DNA from: Trebouxia sp. TZW2008 | Lineage: Eukaryota > Chlorophyta > Trebouxiophyceae > Trebouxiales > Trebouxiaceae | Direction: 5' to 3' | DNA length: 64,000 nucleotides | Assembly: GCA_002118135.1 (NCBI GenBank) | Contig: BDIU01000342.1 | Location: 43,273-107,272, forward strand | Made by a program: the position numbers and the translations under genes | Shown here: piece by piece, positions 34,601 to 45,500 of the stretch | Layout of the letters: each line of letters starts with the position of its first letter | How positions within the stretch are numbered: position 1 is the stretch's first letter | The notes under the pieces: model-generated | What the model saw: the letters and a program-made list of their open reading frames with translations, nothing else | Database searches by the model: none | Told to the model about the DNA's origin: nothing

Positions 34601-37191
34601 ACTGGTTGGCTGAACATGTTTGCAGCGCACAGTAGGTTACCTGTTGTGATGCGGTGGTGTAGCCTCTGGACCATATGCAGCATGGTGCGCTGCATAGCGA
34701 ACGCTTCCCGTAGATCCACCAAGGAGGTAGCCTGAACAGTGCGCAGGCCCTCAGCCACAGCCTCACAGCAGATCTCTGCCATGCCACTCAGCTCCTTGGT
34801 GACGTCCTACAGCCAGCAAGGTACTCAAGCCATGCACACAGGCAAAAGTGTGACAGCATAAAAGGTATATAATGGACTAGGTGTCACAGCATGGGCTTTC
34901 ATGGCCAGAAGAAGTCTCATTATGCATGCTTCATGGGAAACAGGCTGAACTGGCAGCTGCTGAGAGCCACAAAGCAGGAACAACTACAAGTCAAGCTGCC
35001 ACTAGAATGAATAAGAATGGCTAGCATGGGCAGAGAGCAGCAGCCAAGACCTGAACATATATATTACAACAAAGCAAGATGTCTAGTCCACGTTCTGCTG
35101 ATGATGAATGCTGCCTGTCAGGCACAGAAAAGTACTGCTTGGGAATAGGAGCAGCAAAACTGACCTTCATGAGGTCGACGGCCTCAGTGATGCGGTGCTG
35201 GTGCTCCAGGAGGCCCCAGTGACGGCGTAGGCCCAGGAACATGTCCTTGGCGTCCTGCATGGCCTGCTCTAGCCACTCCATGCGCTGCCGCCGCGCTGCC
35301 CAGGTCCCCTCAGGCGGCGTCTGGCACATTATCAGCTGCGCCCGCAGGTCCTGAGCCTTGGAGCTGCATGCACAGGGGAACCTCATAACATTCCTTGCGG
35401 TGCATTATGAAATGCAATTCTTCTGGGTTGTCCTACATTGTCTGGCACATATCAGCTGCGCCGAGCCTTTGAGTTGCCTTCTGATGTGCCACGCTTTGTA
35501 CAGCTGCTGAATTATGTTTCTTATGAGCAGAGTCCAGTGCCTTCTTACGTGATCTGAAAGGCCGTCAGATGCCCTTTCTAGAAGCAGGAACATCAGAAAG
35601 GCTTTGGTCACGACTATACAAGAACAGCGTACATCTGTGCTCCCAGAGTCTGTCCTTGTTGCCACTGCTCAGGACAGTGGAATGACAATGAAACTCCTGA
35701 AGCGACAGGCATCACTGCGTGCAGGTGCTGTGGACTGCTGTTCATTAGTTGAGCAATGCTGCCCTGATTTGTACCACAGCAAAAGCCACGACCGGGCCCT
35801 CACCTGGCAGAACTCATGATGGCTTCCAAGTCATCATGATTGCCCTCCAGAACATCATCCAGCACAGCATGCCACTCTTGCCGGGCATTCATTAGCTCAG
35901 ACAGCTCGCTTGTGCCTGAGAACTCGCCACTCCTGTCTCGCAATGCACCTGTACGGCATAAAACAGCATTCAGGAGGCTGAGTGAGAGCAAATGCACTGT
36001 GGATGTGGTGGAAGGAGAGCAGGCAAACGCAATTGCTACAGTGATTTTCGCTGCCAGGGAAGCTCTACGTCATAGACTGTGCGACGAAGAGAGTGGTCCA
36101 ATTCAATGGCAACTGCTGCTGCTAGTGCAGCACAGAGTACAGAACAAAAACAAATGGAATCTGAATGTATCCAGGACAAGTTTCACAGGCAAAGTACAGC
36201 TATGCATGTGTCTTCAAAGGGCTCGGAAATGCAGACGCAAGCAGCAATCAAGAATTATGGGCATTGAACACCTCACCTTGCACTGGTGTTGTAGGTGAAG
36301 CAAAGTCATGCAAGACTGGAGATGAAGCTGTTCTTGGGGGAGCTGGCCTGGAAGGCCCAGCCAGTGCTTGGGAGGACTGCACCCTCTGTGGCTTGCTAGC
36401 CTGAACTGCTGCTGCCACTTCGCTTGCATCACTGCAATGTAGGCATGCATAATTCAGACAAGACTCATGAGAGGCGCTTTCACTTCAAGAACAGCACTGC
36501 AGTGCAAGGAAGTGCAGTGCAGCTGGAGCTTGCCGTCAAGGTTCTTGCAGTCAAGATTTTTGCAAGGTTGGCTATGAATGATGACTTGCTGGCGGGCCGC
36601 ATACCGACCAGCACCCGCTGAGCAGCATTCATTGACATTGTGTGTAATGCACAAGACACACCTGCTAGCCTCTGACACAGCTCGCTGGACTGTACGTGTT
36701 GCTTGCAGATCAGCATTGATAGGCTCAGCTGCTGCTTGCTTCCCGATACCAAGCACTTGCAGAGTTGTGTCAAGCTCTTTGAAGGCTCTGGCATTCTTGC
36801 GTGCATGCGCTTTAGCGTTTTGTCGCCTGTTCAACATCAGCTCCTGCAATAAATTGAGCTTGTTGGATGTTGCACATGACAGACGAGTACGTGAAAAGTC
36901 AAGGACTGCACCAGCTTCGCAATAGCTTACTTGCTTGTTTTTCTGTGCTTGTGTACCTTCCTTCTCCGCTTTCTTGCTCCTCTTCCCTGCGGAAACATGC
37001 AAACTACGTCATTCACCATGACACAGAGCATGAGTTTGGCGCGTCAGGTAACATTGCTAGCGGCAGTCACCAGAAAGCCTTCGCAGAGGCTTAATACTGT
37101 TGGTCCGAGTCGGCGGGGTTCCGAACGCTTCAGCGAGGTCTTCATGGGGCATGCTTACGGGATCCTCGTCCGAAGAATGCAGGTGCTCCAT
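25669..37191 (-). CDS. Very large TKL-type protein kinase with coiled N-terminus and RGG-rich linker
   Basis: Protein kinase of the tyrosine-kinase-like group; substrates unknown. Start ATG at 37191 (MEHLHSSDEDPVSMPHEDLA). More than 20 exons follow, including 36931-36986, 36662-36843, about 35165-35370 (RRQRMEWLEQAMQDAKDMFL), 34255-34400, about 32058-32256 and 31559-31712, which joins in phase to 29503-31241, a Ser/Pro/Gln-rich exon of over 570 codons with 11-12 RG dipeptides near 30470-30530. The kinase domain occupies the last exons: KLGQGSFGQVYEGWY, MAVKIINV, LFKQEVDLQRKLSFHPNIVR, VMELCRLGSFYKLI, VVHRDLTSNNLLV, VCDFNLARAL (DFN for DFG), SPAWSAPERLQGKRYGKSAD, VFSFGVILWELITLG, EDCWRREPDERPSMAHVANI, stop at 25669. 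I estimate around 1,650 residues. One gene is favoured because phases match across the joint checked, but two genes remain possible. Confidence 0.75.
26240..26340. repeat. Imperfect GATG/ATG triplet-like simple repeat in a kinase intron
   Basis: GATGGTGATGATGATGATGG and similar units continue for about 100 bases. On the minus strand it would read as a His-rich run, but it follows a CCTCGA|GTAAGC donor and is therefore read as intron. Confidence 0.7.
27904..28170 (-). repeat. Duplicated exon end in the TKL kinase gene
   Basis: The exon end at 28108-28170 (DVRSGAACPTSSEMAKAK with its donor) is repeated at 27904-27957 (ARSGAACPTSPQMAKVK). The downstream copy lacks the rest of the exon and looks non-functional. 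Confidence 0.75.
30465..30530 (-). repeat. RG-dipeptide coding repeat
   Basis: GCCCCTGCCCCTGCCCCTAC-type sequence encodes 11-12 consecutive Arg-Gly pairs inside the long linker exon of the TKL kinase gene. RG/RGG tracts often bind RNA and are targets of arginine methylation. Here the frame is kept. Confidence 0.88.
35420..35480 (-). repeat. Decayed copy of an exon end in the TKL kinase gene
   Basis: GTCTGGCACATATCAGCTGC at about 35440 repeats GTCTGGCACATTATCAGCTG near 35321, within the exon encoding AQDLRAQLIMCQTPPEG. The copy is frameshifted and lies in the upstream intron. Confidence 0.6.
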
Positions 37192-38134
37192 TTCGCAAGA
37201 TGTCAAGATCGCTGCCTGGGGAAGCCCGCGGAAGGGCTGTCGTGAGCGGCCGCTATGAATCGCAGGCCCACGACAGGGAAAAGATCACATCTGCTGAAAG
37301 GCCTCGCTTTCGCGATCAGCCCTGGCAAGCTGCTGCTGGTTGAGCTTGCCGGCCGCAGAGAGTGCACAAAACTTGCGGATCAAAGGTGGGTCCAAATCGT
37401 AGTTAGTCACCTGTAAAGCCTTCCATGTACGGCGTAACAGTCAGGCAAGTTGGCACAGAAGCTGGCACACATTGCATTGCTGTGGTCCTTGATGCCTTAC
37501 ATGAGCGCATGTCGGGGTGCTGAGGTGCAGCTAAGTTGCATGCTCACATTGTCAAATCTACCAGCCACTGTACCTGCGACAGATTGTTTGCAGATTGAGG
37601 TGTGACACTTTTATAGCAGAACCAACATATTACATCTGGAGCAGGTGCAAGCAATTTTGCAGCTGCCAGGGCAGCGGTTCGAACGAGCTCATGCACATCA
37701 GCAAAGCATGCTTACTCTGCTGTCTGCAGACTGCAAAGCATGCTTGTGTCACTGAGTGAAATTGGATGTGGCAGTACCCAAACACGCAACTTTGAAAAGT
37801 TGGAAGCCCAACGGCGTCTGATTTGATTCAATCAAATTTTGTACCATTTGATGATATTCACGTGCTCAATGATCAAAGTCAGTCTGCATGGTCATCAGTG
37901 TCACATACCATCTAATTTATCATCAAATACATGGCAAGCATCCTTTAAGTTAGCAAATCTAAACATCAGGCGTAAGAAGCATTCATTCTCAAGATAAATT
38001 ATTAAATATGTTAGTCACATGTCATCAGAGCCAGCAGGGCTCAGAGGCCTTCATTAGGCTGTGCAACTGCAGCTTTGCTGGCGTCAGAACCTCAGGCTTG
38101 ATGATACTTTGCTGCTTGGCCTGCTAGTGGGCGG
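37192..38134. other. Intergenic region, no gene seen
   Basis: Upstream of the TKL kinase start and downstream of the coiled-coil gene stop. AT-rich around 37.8-38.0 kb. No recognisable coding sequence; probably the kinase promoter plus the 3' flank of the neighbour. Confidence 0.45.
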
Positions 38135-41100
38135 CTAATGGGCGGTGGCCAAAGCTGTCTGAGCAAAGGCTGAGTCAGCCGCATAGGCTGCATTACCCAC
38201 ACTGGCATGCAAAAATCCATTGACCTGGCTCTGTAAAGCACTGTCAGCTGCCATGTCGCTCTGTGCTGCCTGGTATGCTGCAGGTGCAGGCATTGCCCAG
38301 GCTGCAGTGTCAGCAAGCAAGGCTGCTATGGCATCGACGGGCTGTGCCTGTGATAGCACACTGCAGAGCTGAGTCTCTGCTGCTGAGCGCCTTGGCATTG
38401 CATCTGCTGTGTACCTCACATGCAGATCCTGGATTCCTGTGGGTTCATGCAGCGATGCTGCTGCTGATTTGACAGCTTGTACTCCTGATGCAGCTCCTGA
38501 TGTGCTCTCAGCAGGCACCCTGTGTGCTGTTTTGTTGGGTCTCAGAAGCCCTGTAGCAGATACTCTGAATGCATCACCAGGTGCCACGCCTTCTGACGCT
38601 CCCTCAGTATGCTCTGGCTGCTGAGTCATGCTGCTTGGCTCTGTCCACTCACTAGCAGCATTGGGCACTGCTGCAGTAGAGGGGACACCTGATGTGCTTT
38701 CAGCAGGCGTCTCATGTGTCACTCTGTTGGGTAAAAGCAACCCTTTGGCAGATACTCTGAATGCTGACCTGGTCAGCTCACTAGCAGCAGTGGCCACTGC
38801 TGCGACATCCGACAGGCTCTCAGCAGGCACCCTGTTTGGCAGCAGCAGCCCCTTGCCAGACACCCTGAACGCTCCACCAGCTGTCACGCTGCCAGCTGTT
38901 GCTACATGAGTCGAACTGCTGAGCTGAGCATACGTAGCATCAGCGCTGTCAACGACTGAGGTGGAGTTGCCATTGGAGATGCTTTCAGCAGGCATGCTGT
39001 GTGCCCTGATGTTAGGCATCAGCAACCCAGTGGTACCAACCCTGAATGCTGTGGCTGATGTTGTGCTGTCAAGCACTTCGCCAGCAGACTGGACCTTTCT
39101 GACGCCAACAGGCACTAGCAACCCACTCGCAGTGTGCTGCATTGCTGCGTCTGTGCGTATGGCCAGAGACTCTGCCTCACTGTGGACTGCTGATGCCCTG
39201 CTAGTGGTGACTGCTGACCCACTGGAAGCAGTTTTGGTGCCGTCCATGCTCTGAAAGCCTCTGGAAAGCCTGCTGCCACGTGCTGCTGATGCCTTGCCAG
39301 AAATAGGCAAAGGGTCAGCATATGTGCTTACAGCAGTGTTTGAGGCTGTGACTGCTGATGAGATTCCATTAGGTACTGCTGGACTTGAGCAGGTAGGCTC
39401 AGCCAACCCAGCTGCAGCCAGTCCAATGACTCTCCCTCTGGATGTGACCGTCTTAGACAGACTTGAAGATGCGCTGATAGGTGCTGGCGCTGCGGCTCTG
39501 GTGGTTCTGACACATGTCTGGCTGTCATGCACAGTTGCTGTGGCAGCCTTGATCATATCCACGCCTGGCGTCGCCTTGCGTGATGCCTTTGCTGCAGTCA
39601 GCTTGCCTGCTACTGCTGCTGCTGCTGAGTGACTGCCCTCAGGCATGAGTCCCACTGCTGGGATGCTGAAGTCTGCCTCTGTGGCAGGGCTGCGGGGGGA
39701 TGCCGGTCTTGCAGGGCCACTGGGGAACACCCCTGCTGCAGGGCAACTGGGGAACGCCCCTGCTGTTGGGCTGCTGGCACGCACTCTGTTGAGCACACCC
39801 TGGGGCAACACAATGTCTGATGCCAAATCTGTTGCATAAAGCCATGCTGCTTGGTGGGCGGAGGCAAGTCTGTCAGTGGTGCCGGTGATTAGTCCCTGTG
39901 CTGCTGAGTTCCTAGGCAGATTGCCTGCTGTGAGGGCGTGTAAAAGAGGCTCTGTGGAAGAAGCCTTCAGCCCTATTGCTGAGGCATTGGCTATCCCAAC
40001 TGCTGAAGGGTCACTACGCATGCCTGTTGCTGCCAAGGCATTTGGGCCAGCCTGTTCTGCAAGGGCAGTGGGCATGAGGGCGTGTGGAACAGCCCCTGCT
40101 GCAGGGGCGCTGGACAGTATGGCTCTGAGTTCAGCCTGAGCTGCAAGGGCGTCCAGCACATGGGCATTGTTGCCAGAGGCATCAAATGCAGCAGCTGCTG
40201 CAGAGGGGGTGGGCGCCAGGGCATTTGGCAAAGCCCCTGCTGAAAGGGCATTGGGCATGAGGGCGTTTGGCACAGCCCCTGCTACAAGTGCATTGGGCAC
40301 CAGGGCATTTGGCAGAGCCCCTGCTGCCATGGCATTGGGCATGAGGGCATTTGGCACAGCCCCCAATGCAGGCGCATTAGGCAGAAGGGCACTGAGCTCA
40401 GCCTGTGCTGCAAGGGCGTCCAGCACATGGGCACTGTTGCCAGAGGCATTAACAGCAGCATCTGCTGCAAGGGAGTTGGGTGCAGACTCTTGGGCTGTGT
40501 GCTGACAGGGCTGTGGCCCTGAGCCTGGAGCCTCAAAGCCCTGCAGCTGCTGCAGCAGGTGCTGAAGGTGGAGCAGGTTGGACTGGGTTGGGGCTGAGGG
40601 CATGTCTGGCATGCGCAAGGGCGCTTCCAGTTCCTTGTCCATCCATGAGACCACATCCAGAACCTGCATTACATGCAATGTAGATAAGTACATGCTTGCT
40701 GAGGTAGCAAGGCACCAAATTGGGTACTCCAAGCAGATGCAGAGAAGACACAAACAAAGAAACAAGAAGTATTGTACTGAGCGCAAAACACATCATCATG
40801 CTGTAGACAACCTGCTACAATGGGACTAGGCTGCAGAGTATCGATTTCAGCTCAGATGACAAGCCTACGCTTTGCGTGTCAACAAAGGTGGCAGCCTTCT
40901 TTTTGGGATCAACACATTTTTGCTGATGCCAATGCAGTTTTGTGAGCTGAGCAGGACCTATGAGCAAGTGTGCACCTCTTGGGGGCTCAGAATTTGACAA
41001 AGGGTTCCGGCATCATGCAGAACATGGTCAAATGTGCAGCCTTACCTTGTTTGGCATGCCACTCTGACGAACAGCAAGTCAGGGTACAGTTGCTCATCTC

Positions 41101-42493
41101 ACTTTCCACGCAGCACAAATCAAGACACAAATGCATCGCTTTCTCAAGATCTTTGTCCACCTTGTTGTGAGTTCCAGAATTGACCTCTGGCAACAGTTCA
41201 TCGATCTGTCAACATGGTCACCACATTACAACAATGAGCATCACCACAATCACATGTCAGCTCAAGTTACCATATCAGCCTTCTTGGCCTGCTTCTGCAC
41301 AGCATCCATTGAGGCCATAGCTGCCTTGATTGCAGCCCTGAAAACCCACATGAAGTGAGTCACAATCACAGTCATTACCACCAGAACTTACTTTGGCTTA
41401 CCGTATCAGCGTGGGCAAAACCCTTCGTGGCCTGCTTCTGCACAGCATCCATGGAAGCCATAGCTGCCTTGATTGCAGCTCTGACAACAGGTAAGAGGTA
41501 CGTTACAGACACGGTCAACACAACCAGTTTCACTGTAGCTTACTGTATCAGCATGGGCAAATGCCTTCTTGGCCTGCTTCTGCACAGCATCCATTGAGGA
41601 CATAGCTGCCTTGATTGCAGGCCCGACAACCGACATGAGGTGAGTCACAATCACAGTCATTACCACCAGAACTCACTTTGATTTACCGTGTCAGCATGGG
41701 CAAAAGCCTTCTTGGCCTGCTTCTGCACAGCATCCGTGGAAGCCATAGCTGCGGGATTGCAGCCCTGACAACAGGTGTGAGGTACGTCACAGAAAGTGGT
41801 CAACACAATTAGGTGTTACTGTAGCTTACCGTGTCAGCATGGGCAAATGCCTTCTTGGCCTGCTTCTGCACAGCATCCATTGAAGCCATAGCCGCCTTGA
41901 TTGCAGCCTTGACAACAGGCATGAGGTTGGCCACAGTGTAGCAAAAGGACGTCTGCTCTTGCAGTTGACCAACTGCCTTGCACCTCTCTGAGTGCTCAGC
42001 TGCCAGCTGCTGCTGCAGCTGCTGGATTAGGCACTCCAGGGCCTTCACGTATTCATGCACTGGGGGTTTGCCTTGAGCAGCCTGGCCTTCCTGCAGCATC
42101 GACAGAGCATGATCATGAATTGTGCTATAGCTTTTGAGAAAGATCATTAATGATCTTGCATACAAACTTGGCAGAGGTTCATGTCTTCACGTATGCATGA
42201 ACTTGGGGGTTGCCTTGACCAGCCTGATCTTCCTGCAGCATTGACAGAGCATGGTGTTGGTTGCACTTCAACCTAAACTTGTCACTGCAATGAGAAATTA
42301 GGCACTACAGGGTCTCCTTGCACTTCTGGACTGGGAAAATGCCTTGACTAGCCTGGCCTTCCTGCAGCATTGACACAGCATGGACATGACATTTTGCAGC
42401 TTGACCAAAAACTGACACTATGCGTACAGATTCGATGAAGATTGGCAGATATTCATGGAGCAGGGGACGGGGGGGGGGGGGGGGGGGGGGGNN

Positions 42494-42525
<32 letters not shown>

Positions 42526-45500
42526 AGCGTCGACCAGCCTGGCCTTCCTGCAGCAACGACAGAGCATACTTTTGGTTGCACTTAAAGCTCAAGTTGTCAC
42601 TGCACTGTGGCTACACCTGTCACTGCTTACAGCCAAACTTGTCACTACACTGTGACTAGACGCGTCACTCCTTTGTGACTATGTCCTGCTATGTCCATGC
42701 TGGCTGTTGCATGCATGACAGGCAAAATTCATCACTGTGTAGCAGTGAATCACCATGTGTAATACTGAATACACAATACGCCATACATAGTGTTTGAAAG
42801 TGTGGATCACCAAGTTGCAGTGCAAGTTGTGGAATACACAACACGTTTGGGTCCATGCGTGGTATCCAATATGCAAGCATTTTGCAGCCTTAATCACTGA
42901 AATGAAGAGTATGGTTATTCACTGTTGAGCAGAGACCACGCGTCGCAATAGTGCATCCTGCCCATGGCAGTATCAAGTGAAAGACTGCAGCTTTGTTGAA
43001 GCCGCCACGCTTCAGCAGTGACGTATTATCAAGTCAAAACAGCACTAGGAGTAGTCAGGACTTAGGATTTGGGTAAACTCCAAACAGGAGCAGTTGTGAT
43101 GCATCTGTCACACCATTTTAAAAATTACCTGACTGGTTTTTGCTGCCATTTCCTTCTGCAGCTGCTGGTTCAGCTTCTCCAGTGACCACACTTGCTCTTG
43201 CCAAGCGCCTTGCTGCACTTGCATGGCCTGAACTTGCTGCAGGGCCTGCAGGTGAAGGTCAATGGTCTTGAAGGAGGCCCTACTGGTGTAATGCTTGCTA
43301 TCTCTGTATCGATATTGCCTTACACAATAGAAGCTTACAAGATTCTTCTTGGTGAATCAGCTGCAGCCTTAAATGTTATTTTATTCATGATGGGCAGGTT
43401 GGCAGTCATAATGACATCCTCGGAACTGTAACTTGGAAAGTGCATATGTGTACGTGACTAGTTTGATTGCCTCCAATACAGCTATGGATACCCAATCTGA
43501 CAAAGGCCAGAATACAATACAGGTTTTGCCAGGCACAGCAAACCCTTGCAGCATGATGTCAGTGTGCAGTCGCAAGATGCAAAGTCACAGCTTTGTACAT
43601 GCACATGCGCATCTCACACCTTGCCATGCAGTCAGTGCATTCAACTGAACAGTTTTCTTTGTCTTTGAAGGCTTTGCATCCCATAGTCACCAAGTGTGGA
43701 GGGGTTAGGGTAGGTTAGGAGGGTAGGGTAGAGCATGTGGTGGCATGACCAAGCTTGTAGACCAGATCTTTGTGCACGCTTTGTGCCTTCCAAGCTGGCA
43801 TAAAGAAGTGAACTCACCAGGTCATGAGTGTTCATCAACATTCACAGCTTTGGAGCTGCTTTGCAGTGACTGTTATGGCCTGGACACCTTCAAGACTAGA
43901 TGCTTGCACATGGTTCATGCTTGTTGAACAGCACAGAAAAACAACCTCACCTGACCATGAGTGTACATCAACAATCACAGCTTTGGAGCTGCTTTGCAGT
44001 CACTGTCATGGCCTGGACGCCCTCAAGAGTCAATGCTTGTACGTGCTTCATGCTTGCTGAAATGGCACAGAGAAGCACACTCACCTGATCATGATTGTGC
44101 TTCAGATGAGCCATTGAGGATGACAGCGTGACCAGCTGAGCCTGTGAAGTTCTGGTGCTGTGTTCAGCCACCTTGATGCGCTGCATGTCCTGCATGGTCA
44201 ACAAAGCTTCAGCTGCTTGTGGTTACATACAAATCAGCTGAAAAAGAGCATGCAACAATCGTCCCAGGTCAGCTGTAACAACAATAGCGTGGCCAGCTGA
44301 GCCTGTGAAGTTCTGGTGCTGTGTTCAGCCACCTTGATGCGCTGCATGTCCTGCAATATCAACATGTGCAGCTTCAGTCTGATGAGATAACAGTCATACA
44401 TCAAAATAACACTTGAGAGGAACAGCGCAACATAGCAGCGCTTGCATATCAGACACCTGACGAGCAGTCCAGTCCACTTGAGTACAACGCCTAGGATTCT
44501 GTGATCCTGCCAGGCCTTCAATGTTGGGTATGATGCAGAGCTTAGCACAAGTGCATAACAGTGCTCACAGACTGATTCAACAGCAAAGCTCATCTCAGGT
44601 GCATATATGTACTCCAAAACTGCCAGAACAGCAAAGGAATTGTTGGATCTACCTGGCCGCGTCTGTTCGCCATCTGACCCATGGTGGCTGTCAGATTTGC
44701 CACCTCAGCTTGGGCAGTCTTGATCTTGCCCTCAGCTGTTTCTGCCCTGCCCTCAGCTGTTACGGCCCTGCTCTCAGCTGCCTGGAGTTTGCCCTCAGCT
44801 GATGCCAGTTCCTGCACACCAACGCACGTGACACTGTTAGCTTGCAAGTAAGATCTGAGTCAGCCAAATGCACTTTTCGTTGCCCTCTCAGCCGTTTCAG
44901 CCCTGCCCTGCCCTGCCCTGAGCTGCCCGGAATTTGCCCTCAGCTGATGCCATAGCCTGTGCTGCAGTTGTGACTGTCATGTGAGCAGTTTTGTTGGCTG
45001 GCGCGGTCAAAAGACTTCCTCTTCTGCTTTTCTTGCCTGTGACTCAGATAAAGTGTACAAAAGTAAGGCAGGGCTTGGCAGATCATTTGGCTGTTGCAGG
45101 GATTTCTGAGTAGAATTGCCCACTTTGGACGCATGAGGATGCAGATGAGTTTGTCGAGCCATGAACCTGCCAGACTGTCGCATTATGAATGCTGTTGCAA
45201 AGTGCAAAACAGTTGCGGTGCCTGAGGAGAGTGCTTTGCTAGTAGTTACAAAGAGGCACTGACCTGGTCCCATTGCTTGGCCTGCGCCTTGTGGCGGTCT
45301 GAGGTGTGCTTGCGCTCCCGGATCAGCTCCAGGTGCCGCGCATTGGCACTGGCCTTCAGCTTCTGCCGCTGCACCCATCAAGCAATGTTGAGTCAAGCCC
45401 AGCTTGATTGTTTACAGGCAATTGTTTTGAAATATAGCCAATGACCAGGCAATGCTGAATAAATCCCCACGCAGAATAGCAAGCATTCAAGATCCTGCTA

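Noticed and set aside
35040..35080. TATATATTAC-type AT-rich bits as TATA boxes
   Set aside because: Such stretches lie inside introns of long genes and are not positioned before any start.
36931..37245. Plus-strand frame with hydrophobic start (MLVFLCLCTFLLRFLAPLPC) as a secreted protein
   Set aside because: It lies antisense to the first two exons of the TKL kinase gene, which have consistent phase and good splice sites.
38263..40505. Many long plus-strand open frames opposite the 842-codon exon
   Set aside because: They are antisense shadows of GC-biased in-frame repeats on the minus strand, with no protein features of their own.
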